Below, piece after piece: positions 18,734 to 29,306 of a stretch of DNA of 64,000 bases (position 1 is the first letter of the stretch; each line of letters starts with the position of its first letter). Source of the stretch: Margaritifera margaritifera (Eukaryota > Mollusca > Bivalvia > Unionida > Margaritiferidae); assembly GCA_029931535.1 (NCBI GenBank), contig JAQPZY010001490.1, forward strand, positions 248,001-312,000, in the 5' to 3' direction. The position numbers and the translations under genes are program-made. The notes beneath the pieces were generated by a model. The model made no database searches. It was given only the letters and a program-made list of their open reading frames with translations, and was not told the DNA's origin.

Positions 18734-19741
18734 ATGGAGCAAATTATTCCAGATAAAGCCCTGAGTGCACTGAAAGGCATTGGTCTTTCAGTTGCCTCAG
18801 GATGGAGACTAAGAGCTCAGGAGAAGAGAACTACTCTTGTCCTGATATGGGAAGAGGAAAAAATAGAAGTAGTAAGAAGAGGCCCCTATAGAAGACCGGG
18901 ACAGGGAGGACGTCAACAACCACAATGGGGGCGTTTTAGGCAGACGCCTACCATACAGCAGAGACAGCCAATGCCAACTGCTCCTCCCGTGGAAGCCAGG
19001 ACAACAACAGAAACACCGCCACCTACTATGAAAACAACAACAACAACAATAATAACATCAATCATTCCTACCTCAATTGAAGTTAGGAATGAAACTCCTA
19101 TGCCGGCTGCGACAAGTATTCCGCAGAAAGGGACTAGGCAGGAAAAGGAGGAAATAAGTAGGGGACAACAGCAACAACAACAACAAAAACATAAAGAGGC
19201 CCCTAAGGAAATCCTTCAAGAAGCGGAAAAGGGGAAAACATCAAGACCAAGCACTGCTTCCACTCCAAAACCGGTACCCCAGATTAGCATAAAAGAAAAA
19301 GAGCCGGAAGGGAAAATAGCGGAAGCATGCAAATCACCAACACCACTTCAGGCACCAAAAGTCCAACAACAACAACAACAAAAACAAAAACAAAAACAAC
19401 ATCAAAAACAACAACAACAACCGAAGCAGCAACAACAACAATATCAGCAGCAATCTCACCCGGAAGAAAAATGGGTGAATACTCGAAAAAGAGCTAAGAG
19501 GGAAAAAGAACTCATCCATGAAGCTGACCACTGGCTCATAAACCAATATGAGCCACAGGGCGTTCCTAATCTTGTGGACGATTCGACAGGCCATACAGCC
19601 AGAAGCTGTCATTATGACTTTTGTACGGCCCTACATGCAATTAAGAAATTAAAATCGGGAGAGAAAATACCGGACAAACTGACGGCAAAAGTGCAACAAG
19701 CCAAGGACAACATCAGAAAAATGGGGCAAAAATTTATGTAA
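18734..19741 (+). CDS. Gln-rich protein inside array unit 3
   Basis: Intact 335-codon ORF from ATG 18734, 55 bases after the CAGTCGCACCAT junction. Layout: a short N-terminal globular part (ALSALKGIGLSVASGWRLRA and TTLVLIWEEE), an Arg/Gly patch (RRPGQGGRQQPQWGRF), a long Pro/Thr then Gln-rich middle with CAA/CAG runs, and a conserved-looking end with WVNTRKRAKREKELIHEADHW and CHYDFCTALHAIKKLK. It resembles nucleic-acid-binding ORF1-type proteins in composition, but I cannot assign a family. It is the only long intact ORF in the array and is not repeated in units 1 and 2. Confidence 0.6.
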   Translation: MEQIIPDKALSALKGIGLSVASGWRLRAQEKRTTLVLIWEEEKIEVVRRGPYRRPGQGGRQQPQWGRFRQTPTIQQRQPMPTAPPVEARTTTETPPPTMKTTTTTIITSIIPTSIEVRNETPMPAATSIPQKGTRQEKEEISRGQQQQQQQKHKEAPKEILQEAEKGKTSRPSTASTPKPVPQISIKEKEPEGKIAEACKSPTPLQAPKVQQQQQQKQKQKQHQKQQQQPKQQQQQYQQQSHPEEKWVNTRKRAKREKELIHEADHWLINQYEPQGVPNLVDDSTGHTARSCHYDFCTALHAIKKLKSGEKIPDKLTAKVQQAKDNIRKMGQKFM

Positions 19742-19967
19742 TGCCCCATTCCACTAGCGGTCTTGTTGGTTAACTGCGCCATTGACTTGTTCAAGTTGCC
19801 GGAACCTCCAATCAAACTCTGGGCACCACTTTAGCAGCTAGTGGTGGCAGACTTGATTGACCCTCCTGAAAAGAGCAAGAACAGAATCAGACGCAAGTTC
19901 CAGCCACTGGAAGATCTGAGGCCATACCTGATACCGCCGGAACATTTCAAATAGTCCTTTTATGGAC
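19742..19967. other. 3' part of array unit 3 internal region
   Basis: Follows the Gln-rich ORF and leads into conserved part C. No ORF of note. Confidence 0.4.
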
Positions 19968-20732
19968 GGGCCGAATTGCCTATTGGTTTTCACTTTGGCT
20001 TGAAAACCGTTTCGAAAAGAACTAAATATCAACACAAATATGATCAAATATCCACCGAATCAAATGATAACTCGACAATATCTGATTAAGATCACAAAAT
20101 TGAGAGGGTTACTCAAACCCAAATTTATTTATTTATTATTTTTCGGAAAACGTATGTACATTCTGTACACGAAATTTCAAAATTGATAGGAAATTAGGAA
20201 AATTTATAAAACTGATTAAATGTGACCGTAAGTACAACATGTGGCTAATACACAATTGGTAATAGGGACAGCCCGACCTAGCTAAATGGACAGAATTTGA
20301 TCATGTACGTTTCCTGGCGTTACAGTTATCCGTCACGCTTCGCGCCCCGCTTGGCTAGTCCGTGCTGCCTGCCACTCCAGACATGAACTGCAATATAACT
20401 ACTTAAGTGCGCTTGCGCACACCTGTATACCTGCAAACATTGTGGTTCTAGTCCTATGTACAGGTATAAATCAAAATTAAAATATACACATCCTCCAATA
20501 TCGCGACATCAATGAACCCCCCTTAATTGTGGGGAAACCATGCTGCGATGGAGGGGTGTATACAGATGCGTTTCTATACGCTTTAACGTGACAGGTGTGT
20601 TGTTACAACACACCTGTCCCTAATTTAAGTGTGCTTAGCACACATCCGAAGCACGCACTGGGGGTAAATAGTCGTACATGCCCGAATGGGCGAACACGAC
20701 TTTAGTTCAAACAACAACAACAGTCGCACCAT
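19968..20732 (+). repeat. Array conserved part C
   Basis: The first half is clearly diverged from A and B. The second half, from CAGCCCGAC (about 20269) on, is nearly identical to B, including the single CACCCC-type module (about 20485-20565) and the 20590-20618 hairpin. Confidence 0.7.
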
Positions 20733-20904
20733 TCAACGTCAACTGAACAACCATGAACAACGTAGACGCTTTGTAGGAAGCCTGGGATGGGATGGTGGGT
20801 GTAGAGTCTTTGGTGGAAAGAATGGAGTGTTGGTGGCGATACCACACAAGAAGAAGAAATTTCACATCCCAGGTTTCCTGACCAGATGTTGGAGGAAAAA
20901 TTAA
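20686..20904 (+). CDS. Small basic protein with histone-type 3' end (module 3)
   Basis: Starts at ATG 20686 in the end of conserved part C and crosses the CAGTCGCACCAT junction, 72 codons. The equivalent start in copies A and B gives short frames that stop soon after the junction. The C-terminal half has LGWDGGCRVFGGKNGVLV and a basic HKKKKFH stretch. The stop lies only 9 bases before a histone-type stem-loop. An ATG at 20753 opens only a very short frame. Function unknown. Confidence 0.45.
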   Translation: MGEHDFSSNNNNSRTIQRQLNNHEQRRRFVGSLGWDGGCRVFGGKNGVLVAIPHKKKKFHIPGFLTRCWRKN

Positions 20905-20913
20905 CATCACTCC

Positions 20914-20937
20914 AACGGCCCTTTTCAGGGCCAACCA
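20914..20937 (+). terminator. Histone-type mRNA 3' stem-loop (3)
   Basis: GGCCCTTTTCAGGGCC with AAC before and AACCA after. TTGAAAAGATT follows within about 6 bases as a possible U7 site. It is the natural partner of promoter module 3, 4.8 kb upstream across the array. Confidence 0.82.
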
Positions 20938-21059
20938 TTTTTCTTGAAAAGATTACTCTCAAATGGCCTTTCAACAAAAACCATTGGTGTGTTAGGTGCA
21001 TGTGTGTGTCCCTCTCCAAATACTTCTATCCCTCTCCCATTACTTCTGTCCCCAACTAA

Positions 21060-21290
21060 CCACCCATGTTCCATTCCCGTACGGGCCTCAAATACCCCCG
21101 CCATGTTAAATTCCCGTTGGTACCCGTAGAGGCCCCAATGTTCAATTCCTGTTGGTACCTATAGTGTCACCCCAATGTTAATTTTCCGTTGGTACCTATA
21201 GTGCCACCCCAATGTTAATTTCCCGTTGGTACCTATATTGCCACACACAGTACCTATTTACCCACCCATAACTACTTGGAGTAGCGATTT
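21060..21290. repeat. Right-end tandem repeats of copy 1
   Basis: Four to five units of about 38-45 bases built on CCCCAATGTTAATTTCC, GTTGGTACCTATAG and a CC-rich spacer. Related AATGTTAAATT / CCCCATA units lie at the right end of copy 2 (45700-46140) and inverted at 52660-53400. They mark the end of the element. Confidence 0.7.
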
Positions 21291-21568
21291 TCGTCTGTTT
21301 CGGATGGGTTGGGGTGTGGTGTGGTGTGGATTGGGTACAAGTAGGGGTGGAGTTTAGATATAATTGATTTTTTTCATCACATTTTTATCACACATCCCCC
21401 CCCCTCCCGCACACGCATTCAAACCCCCAACCCCACCAGCCTCTATCCGAGTTTGAACTGAATCTCTTTTGATGAAAGTCCTTACAGATTACTTACCTAT
21501 CTCGAATTAACGACGTGTGCGGCCATTCGATCATGTACGTAGGGGTCTTTCCAGATAATCGATAACTA
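21291..21568. other. Junction region, no gene seen
   Basis: GT-rich then C-rich low-complexity sequence between the right-end repeats and the foldback element. The boundary of Polinton copy 1 probably lies here. I could not identify a clean terminal inverted repeat. Confidence 0.35.
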
Positions 21569-21952
21569 ATAATCAACCATTCTGCAGTTATGCATGTTGT
21601 AATTTAACCCACTCGGTCAACATATGTTTCTTATCGTATACACAACTCCAACGTTAAAAGTGTGACCAAAATATACGAATATCTGTGTGCGATAAAAACC
21701 GTATTTGGACCCTGCTCTAGAGTACTACTATAAAACAATGCTGTCCTTGCAGATAACCCTCTGGATTGTTTTATAGCAGCACTTTAGAGCAGGGTCCAAA
21801 TACGGCTTTCATAGCACACATACTCCGCCCACCCCCCACCCCCGTATATTTTGGTCATATTTTTAACGTTGGAGTAGTGTATAAGATAAGAAACATATAT
21901 TGACCGAGTGTGTTAATTAGCAACATGCGTAACTGCAGAATGGTTGATTATT
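21569..21952. mobile_element. Foldback (MITE-like) element
   Basis: Two arms of about 175 bases (21569-21745 and 21768-21952) are inverted copies of one another with few differences. For example ATAATCAACCATTCTGCAG at the left end pairs with CTGCAGAATGGTTGATTAT at the right. The centre is about 20 bases. No ORF. Confidence 0.85.
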
Positions 21953-22169
21953 AGAAATTACAGACAATGAGGTTATTTCCACTGATTTCTTGTAAACCCT
22001 GCTCATAACCCTGCATACCATTTCTATATTTCTTCCAAGTTACAAATCGGAGATCAGGTCTGAGTGGTATGGTACTTTGACATAAGTTTCTCTCGTACCT
22101 AGTGTAGGAAGTCAATTAATACAGGAAAACCGAGCATTAATGCATATTAACACACATGCGTTTTGTATT

Positions 22170-22201
<32 letters not shown>

Positions 22202-22949
22202 TTTGTAAAAGATGCAAAACGGCGACATCGGTGAGAATACACACTAACATACTGGAGACACACCTCGAAACGGGGACGTCCTCGTTTTGTAATAGTGGCA
22301 GAGATGGATTCCCACGACTTTACTTAGTAATAAAAACCTTGAAATAAGCGTATCTGAGTATGTCCCCGTTTGGTTGGTATTTTTTCACATCATACTAGGC
22401 ACAAAAATACACACGTTCCACTCGACTCTTAACATCGTGTGTATCAGTCGAAAAACCGAGTCCCCGTTTACGCGGTAAAATTCTCATTTGTCAACTCCGC
22501 TGCTTTCTCGCGCACTTTGCTACCGAATTACTTACTGAATATGGGACCAAGAATATCTAACAGGATTCAAATCAGGCATGTAAGGATGGACAAATATGTC
22601 TTATATATTTTCTTTTTAACACAGAGAAGAAGATCGAGTATGTGTTTATTAATGGATAACCCAATGTTCGCAACACACTTTCGCCACATTAGACAGACGA
22701 GGAAAGAATGATAACTGTACAGACGGTTTTGAGAATATAGTGAACATCACTTTTTCAAATAAATTGATAAGATTTATGCAGACATTCTTCAGAAAAATTA
22801 CGCTGGGCATGAGAATGTAGCCATTCAGTTCTGCTTATACATTTTATCGTTTAGTTACATTTGAACCATCTGCCTTCGAAAAGAAATACATCGCAAAATA
22901 TGAACGCTTGAAATGTAGTTAAATTATGATTTGAATATAAAACGCTATG
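21953..22949. other. No gene seen; short GT/GA microsatellite
   Basis: AT-rich sequence with a GT run then a GA run at 22171-22202. Open frames here are short and show no domain features. Confidence 0.5.
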
Positions 22950-23960
22950 TCAAATATGATTCACTTGCACTCATTTGTGTGTTATATAAGACTTTCCTGG
23001 ATTAGGCGTCTTTTAATAAACGAAGATAGTTTATGGCAAAAACTGGTTTCTGAAAAAATATTTGGAAAATTTGGAGGTATGCTGTTATTTAAATTAGGAA
23101 AAACTAAATTAAAAGAAATATCTAAATCAATTAAAATGTATTTTGGCGTGCTGTTTTTTATGCTTGATCACAATGGAAAAATGAACCATCTACTGTCCAT
23201 GAATACTTGTCTCAAGATATTCTTAATTTAGTGACTGTAGATAATTTTAAATCATACACAAGGTGGAGAACAAACGGTGTTGTACTTATTCAACATCTTT
23301 TTGATGCAAAAGGATCTCTATTAAGTTTTGAGGAAATAAAACGAAAAACACAAACTAATAATTTCATACAGTACTTTGCTCTTATCTCAGAGATCTAGGT
23401 GCTGTGGAAAAAGAAAATTGAAAGGTTTTTGAAAGTGGAAATAGTTTTCATGTAGTTCTGGACAAAACATCGCTCCTTTCGGTAAAAGCAAAGAATAAAT
23501 TTATCTTTAAAGACCTGATAAGAACCAAGATAAGAAAGCCAAATGGTAAACATGAAACTTGGTCCAGGCAGCTAGAGTGTGCAATTGGTGCAAATGAATG
23601 GACCAACTCTTTTGTTTTGGCTAAACTTTGTACAAAAGACACACAACTGATTAGCTTTAATTTTAGATTTCTCCATAGAAATATTGCCACAAACCAGTTT
23701 CTAAAAAAGATTAATTTAAGTGATAATGATAAATATACCTTTTGTAATGAGGGAATAGAACAAATTGAGCACTTATTTTATTACTGTTCAGTTACTGAAC
23801 ACTTTTGGAACTGTTGGTGGAATGGATTCAAACTTATAACCCAAATTATAGAATTACACGAAAAGACGTCTTTATAGGAAATAACAACTGTGATGATCTT
23901 ATTAACTTCCTAATTTTGCTTGCAAAATATGTTATGTACAGATCACGTTGTGCATCATAA
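22950..23960 (+). pseudogene. 3' end of a non-LTR retrotransposon (LINE)
   Basis: Three short frames on the plus strand (22947-23231, 23207-23398, 23617-23877) have the character of the C-terminal part of a LINE reverse transcriptase. The last contains LHRNIATNQFLKKINL then YTFCNEGIEQIEHLFYYC and a Trp-rich end, which matches the zinc-binding domain that follows the RT in many LINEs (Cys-x-x-Cys-like, His, Cys). The copy is 5'-truncated and frameshifted. Confidence 0.65.
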
Positions 23961-24343
23961 ATTCCAAATCTCACCTATTATAAAAATTCTTTTATCATAA
24001 CGCTGGAAAAATATGTCGCCAAAGTGACGAGTTTAAGAAAAAGTGGACCCTATTGTCAACTTTTGGTACATGATTTTTATTTTTTATTTTTAGAAGAAAA
24101 AAAAAAAAAAAAAAAAAAAAACAGCAACAAACAAACAGGCAATTTAAAACATCTTGGGGTTTGTATGCGAGTGTGACTTTGTGTACAATAATTGTGAATG
24201 TTAGTGTCTGTGTGTGCATGTGTGTGTGTTGTGTAGGGAACACATGTAAAGATCAGGACGCAAAATAATTTAAGATAATGCCCCATACACCAGGTCAGGT
24301 GGTGATGTAGGGGAATATGTAAAATCTTGACACCTTGCGTTCA

Positions 24344-24378
<35 letters not shown>

Positions 24379-24767
24379 GCTATATCAAAGATTGCTGTCG
24401 TCTAATTGTAAGTATGTGTGTTATGATTTTAATTTTGATGAAGAAACTGTAACAAAGTTTTAAGTTTATTACTACTATTAGTAATAATACTACTTCTACA
24501 AATCATCTCATCAACGTCATCATCATCATCATCACTGTCACGAAATTGTATGTACTAAAATACCTTTGTATAATATATGAACGAAAATGTACATGTGTTT
24601 CGTTGCCGCGTACAGCATAACCGGGAGGTGTATTGTTTTAGCCTTAGCTATTTCAAAATACTGAGTTCGGTTCACCCAACGCCGCACGTATACAGTGCCA
24701 GTGTTAAGAAACATATGAAAGCGACATGGGACGCTTCGACACCGCGCAAGTTGATCATATGAAACTA
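23961..24767. other. No gene; poly-A runs and microsatellites
   Basis: Contains A-runs at about 24094-24121 and 24344-24377, the second preceded by TTCAATAAAA, which may be tails of retroposed sequence. A short CAT run lies near 24519-24535. Confidence 0.5.
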
Positions 24768-25962
24768 AGTATGCTTCATTTGCCCAGAATATTTACCATT
24801 CCGCTCAAGTTTCATCATGTCGGTTGTCAAATTTCATAACGTGAAAGTCTTAATGCCTCGCGAGTTGAGTGACGGACCGAGTTTGCAGATTTACATCAAC
24901 CGGCCAAGTTCAGATAATCGCGGCCACACAGGTTCTCTTACCGACAATGCTTTAAAACTTTAACGCAGAAAAAAATGACGTTTAATTTTTTCTTCAATAT
25001 CCGATTGACATTTTAGTATTAAACGCATATCTTTTTCTTCTCTCAATAGTAACTGCTCTTTGAGAAGTTATACAACTACATACATTAATTATACCTTGCC
25101 TTCATCTTAACATAAGAGTGATTTAGACTGAATCTTGTACAGAGTAATAAACCACTTAGAATAGGGCTGTTATAGGACAAGTAAACATTACGAGTACGTA
25201 ACATAAACGTTCTGCAAAATACCAGTCCTCACCTGAATCGTAAAATGTCGATTGATTTAAAACCTCTGATGCTTTTGAAGACGCCTGCCGTATAAAAATA
25301 AAACTGTAAAATTTTTAGTATGCTCTTACTTTAAGATTTATGAGTTCTTCAGTCGGCATATCCAACTGGATCATGTTCAAATAATTTGGATCTCGCACTG
25401 AATAACATATTGCTTTGAACTAGATTTAAAGTGTATTTTATTAGAATTTTACATGTAGTTTGTTTGCATACATAAATCTTTAACTTAGTTTTGTTTCAAA
25501 TGATGGATTAAAAATATCGGACAAAGTTTACATAGTCTTGAGAGGCCGTAAATTTTAAATATTCCGGAGAAACAGGGGGATAAAATATCATTTATAAATA
25601 TGTCAAATTGCTTATCCTTCCTTTCTGATGATGAAAAGTCACACCTGCGTTTTTTCCTTTTAAAACAAAATACAAAATACCCATAACAACAACACAGCAT
25701 ATGCGCAAAATTATGAAGAAATATGGTTTCAAATTTATTGGGGTACATCGAAGATAAGGAATACACATTAAGATCGAATTAGAATGCATATGAACCTGCT
25801 GGGGCAATACCATTCCTGCATTACCCAACTTGGAATGGTTCCTGCCATCTCGACGACAGCTACAGGGCGATATAGCCATCCCACATCGGGTAATTGGGCG
25901 TACTAAGCACGGTCCGTTCGATCCAAGGAAATTATTTAAAGCCCAATTTCTCCGCTTTTATT

Positions 25963-25968
<6 letters not shown>

Positions 25969-26008
<40 letters not shown>
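25969..26008. repeat. (GA)n microsatellite
   Basis: Uninterrupted GA dinucleotides. Confidence 0.95.
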
Positions 26009-26010
<2 letters not shown>

Positions 26011-26718
26011 AGAATTGTAAAAATATTTTAGATATAAAAAGTCATGTGATATCACAGTTTATATCGAGTTTGCTATGATAACGTTCTGTTGCTGAAAAAA
26101 GGAACCAAAACCATACACATGAATTAAAGATTAGTAGAAATTAACGAAATTTGTATAAAATAATATCAATCATTTCAGAAAGTTTTCTTAAAAGAAAAAA
26201 ATTCTCAGAACTCAGCAATTCAATGATTAAGAAGTGTTTGGATCGTAGCTGCTTTCTTTCTTCTCAGAAATAAAATTTAGAGAGATCATGTAATTCATTG
26301 CAATGCATTTTCTTGTACGCAAAGTTGGCACAGTCCTTCGTGTCGAGGCACGGTTTCCCACCGCACCTTCCCTACAGGTCAGCAAGGAATTGCATTTCGA
26401 AATTTTTTGATATTTTCCTTATATTTGTTTTGATAATCCGGTATACAGATGTTTAATTAGCAATATAACCGCTGTATTGGGACAAAAAGGTATGACCAGT
26501 CTGTAGAAGGGGGTTCTGTCATGTGCAATCTGCTTATAGTCTAAGATTTATTTTTGAGTTTGTATTACACATTTTTTCCATAACAGATGAATGTGATACA
26601 GCAGTTACTGGCGAATAGTTTGTTCGCTACACGAACGTTTATTCGGGAAGGGGGAGGGGGAGGGATCAAGCTTCATGATTGTGCCACTGTATCGATCGTC
26701 AATCATCAATCATCAACC

Positions 26719-26719
<1 letters not shown>

Positions 26720-26798
<79 letters not shown>
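26720..26798. repeat. (TA)n-(GA)n compound microsatellite
   Basis: TA run to about 26743, then GA run to 26798. Confidence 0.95.
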
Positions 26799-26800
<2 letters not shown>

Positions 26801-27004
26801 GTATAGCGTGTGAAATTTGACGGCCGACATATTGAAACTTGAGCGGAATGGTAAACATTCGCAACTTTGTTGGCTGATGTCCATGAGTAAACTCTGCCTG
26901 TCACTCAACTAGTGCGGTGTTAAGACTTTAACGGTATGAAATGTAACAGCGGACATAATCAGACTTGAGCGGAGTTGTAAACATTCGCGGCACATAAAGC
27001 ATAC

Positions 27005-27586
27005 TGATGAAGTGTTCTTATTTTCAGATGGTAAATTTGCACAACTTCAGAGGGTCCCATATCGCTTTACATAAAAACCTGATTAATTCGAATTCTCTGG
27101 CCGTGGATTTGATTGCAAACAGGGTACTTGTAGCCCTAAATTCGCTCTGTATAGTCACAATACAAACGAGTTTTTCAGGGAGCTCTCCACTTCACGGAAG
27201 CAATCTTCAGCTAAAGAGATATGTAAAAATAGAAATGTATTATTTCTAGCTATCCGTTCTAGGTGATATAATTGTTTCATTTATTGGATGTTTCAGATTT
27301 TATTCTATATTTTACAGCCAGTCAACCTATGTCACATAACGCCATTATATTGGATATAATATAGCCTGTTTTAAGTTAATCATAACTGAACAGACAAGTT
27401 GAATTCAATTATGTTGCATGCAGTAAATGATGATTAGTTTTCAAGTTCTTATAATCCAGTGCGATTATTCTTGCCGGAGACAGATTCACGAACGAACATG
27501 GTTATTATAATAATAATCTCGTACAGTTGTTCTTATGAAATAATTTAATGCATAACGAAGTCAATTCATGTGCGCGCATGCGTAAT
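27005..27586. other. No gene seen
   Basis: AT-rich sequence with one unremarkable open frame (27007-27249) that has no recognisable features. Confidence 0.5.
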
Positions 27587-28453
27587 GTATATCATTGTAT
27601 TCGTACTTAACCGTGTCTCATGTATTACACGGCTCAGTCATGATATGTTAGCTGTTCACGGGGAGTCATCGAACTCTGGGGTTTTGTGTAGATAGTGAAG
27701 TTGCTCCGAAGGACTGAATCGGTTTACTCAGTGTGAGTGGACTTTAGTTCTGGACCAGCGGGTCTGCAGGATAAGGAGGTTCTCGGAGGATCCTTTGGCA
27801 GTCTGGGAGGGAGCGGACCACGTGAGGTTGTTCCTTCAACATTGCTCGGCAGCAGTGGAATCGGAAAGCTCTCGTGATCGTCGACTGGGCGCAACGAGAT
27901 GAATACGATCGTACGTTCCACTTTTGAATCAATCTAATTAAATAACACTTTATGTGTTAAAATTTAATTTAATATCACTATATGTGTGAAATAGTAATTC
28001 AATAACACTATATGAGTAAAAATCAAGTATGCACCCATCATAATTGTTTATTAACCATATATCAATCATACTTGTTTATAAATTTCATAGTGATCATGTC
28101 ATGTTGATAGATCCACATGTCAACCATACTTGTTTATAATTCCATGTATTAATCATATTTGGAGATACTTCCATACGTTGATCATATCCGTCCATATACG
28201 GGATCAATTGTGTTTATTTGTTGAAACTCCACGTTTTGATCGGTTCCGTTTAGGAACAATATTACTTTCTTATATCCATTGTTGAACTTTGTGCACATCA
28301 TTTTGTTTTATCTGCTGTTGGACTTTATACGCACGAGTAAGGTGTCAGATTCAATCATTGTTCGTATGCATTAGAAATAAACATCTCATTCAAATAATTG
28401 TGTTTAGTGTTTTCGCTAGATAAAATCCCACCCGGCTTCAATCCTGTTACAAT
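27587..28453 (+). mobile_element. Possible solo LTR
   Basis: Starts TGTATATC and ends CTGTTACA. GC-rich in its first third, then AT-rich with repeated AACACTATATG and CATACTTGTTTAT motifs. An AATAAA at 28376 is followed by a short R/U5-like stretch. This composition fits an LTR, but no flanking duplication or second LTR was found. Confidence 0.3.
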
Positions 28454-29237
28454 CACCACAACCGCCATAATCATTATCATCATTGTTGAAAAGGAGCATA
28501 ACAATGCATTCTTTACCTATAAATCAAGTAAATAATAATGATAACCGTTCCTTTTCTCCTCTTTACAGCGTTAGAGGTAAATGTGACAAGCTGATCTTGA
28601 GCTAACTGGAAAAAAATAGATTTCTGTAAAAACTTGTACATGGTACTAGTCACGACAGTAAACATAAAACAGTTCTCATAATTGTATTGAGTGTTTCTCA
28701 ATGTATCTTTATTGAATAAGCATGCAGTGTGATCGTAATGTAAATCAAAATGGTGATGATTCTTAATGACTAAGTTAAATTGTCGAATATTTCGCCTTCT
28801 TTCTTTTTATTTTGTTTCTTTCTATCTTTTTATTTCTCTTTCTTTCTAATTCCGTTTAATCGGTAATTTTTATATTCTCTACATATTCCTTAATTTCATT
28901 TTTTCTTTCTTTCTTTCTTTCTAGGTTACTTATTTTTATTCTTTGCAGAGACTAATAGCATACCTCTTTAAAAGATTTGAGCACAACTTAGATAATTTTT
29001 CTTAGAAATTTAAATTACTGTGGTTCTACTAGTAATTTATCATACACTTGTAATAGATCAAAGTTATTTTTAACGTTGTAAAAGCTCTATGAATTCCTTC
29101 TCTTTCTCTCTTATTTTTTGAATGTCTGAAAATGTTACCAAGCACAGACTTTCTGTCCTCAAATTTGCATGTATCTGATTACAATACTGATGGAGAAACA
29201 TGTTTATACTAGCAGAACTGTATAATCTATTGACATG
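28454..29237. other. No gene; pyrimidine-rich tracts
   Basis: TTTC-type runs at about 28797-28860 and 28905-28925. Nothing else recognisable. Confidence 0.5.
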
Positions 29238-29306
29238 ATAATAATTACAGAACATGAAGCAGCCTGCTCAGTTTGAGTCGATTGAACTACCTTTGTCATA
29301 GGACTG
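29238..29306 (-). mobile_element. Remnant of an Academ-like terminal repeat
   Basis: Ends ACCTTTGTCATAGGACTG, identical to the right end of the element at 13483, and upstream shares TTACAGAAC and CTCAGTTTGAG with changes and indels. No partner end was found nearby. It is either a decayed relative, a truncated copy or one end of a MITE. Confidence 0.7.

Larger units (their letters stand above)
16166..20732 (+). repeat. Direct-repeat array bounded by CAGTCGCACCAT
   Basis: The 12-base CAGTCGCACCAT occurs at 16166, 17452, 18668 and 20721, cutting the region into units of about 1.29, 1.22 and 2.05 kb. Each unit is a variable internal part followed by an 0.8-kb conserved part (16616-17463, 17912-18679, 19968-20732). 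The internal parts of units 1 and 2 are related. The internal part of unit 3 holds a 335-codon ORF. No reverse transcriptase, primer-binding site or flanking duplication is seen, so an LTR-element reading is not supported. The array lies between promoter module 3 and the third stem-loop, as if it had grown inside one gene. Confidence 0.65.
24768..27004. mobile_element. Non-autonomous DNA transposon with long inverted ends
   Basis: The left arm 24768-24905 and the right arm 26874-27004 are inverted copies of about 135 bases at roughly 75-80% by eye. Shared blocks include TCCGCTCAAGT, AAAGTCTTAA and GTTGAGTGAC. The right side carries an extra partial copy of the arm (about 26810-26868), suggesting tandem subterminal repeats. 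The 2.2-kb interior has no transposase-like frame. It includes GA and TA microsatellites. I could not identify a target duplication. Confidence 0.6.

Noticed and set aside
16616..20732. LTR retrotransposon with three LTRs
   Set aside because: No reverse transcriptase, protease or primer-binding site, no flanking duplication, and the units vary in internal content. Described as a direct-repeat array instead.
27003..27030. Hammerhead ribozyme core (CTGATGAAG)
   Set aside because: The required GAAAC and matching helices do not follow at the proper distance.
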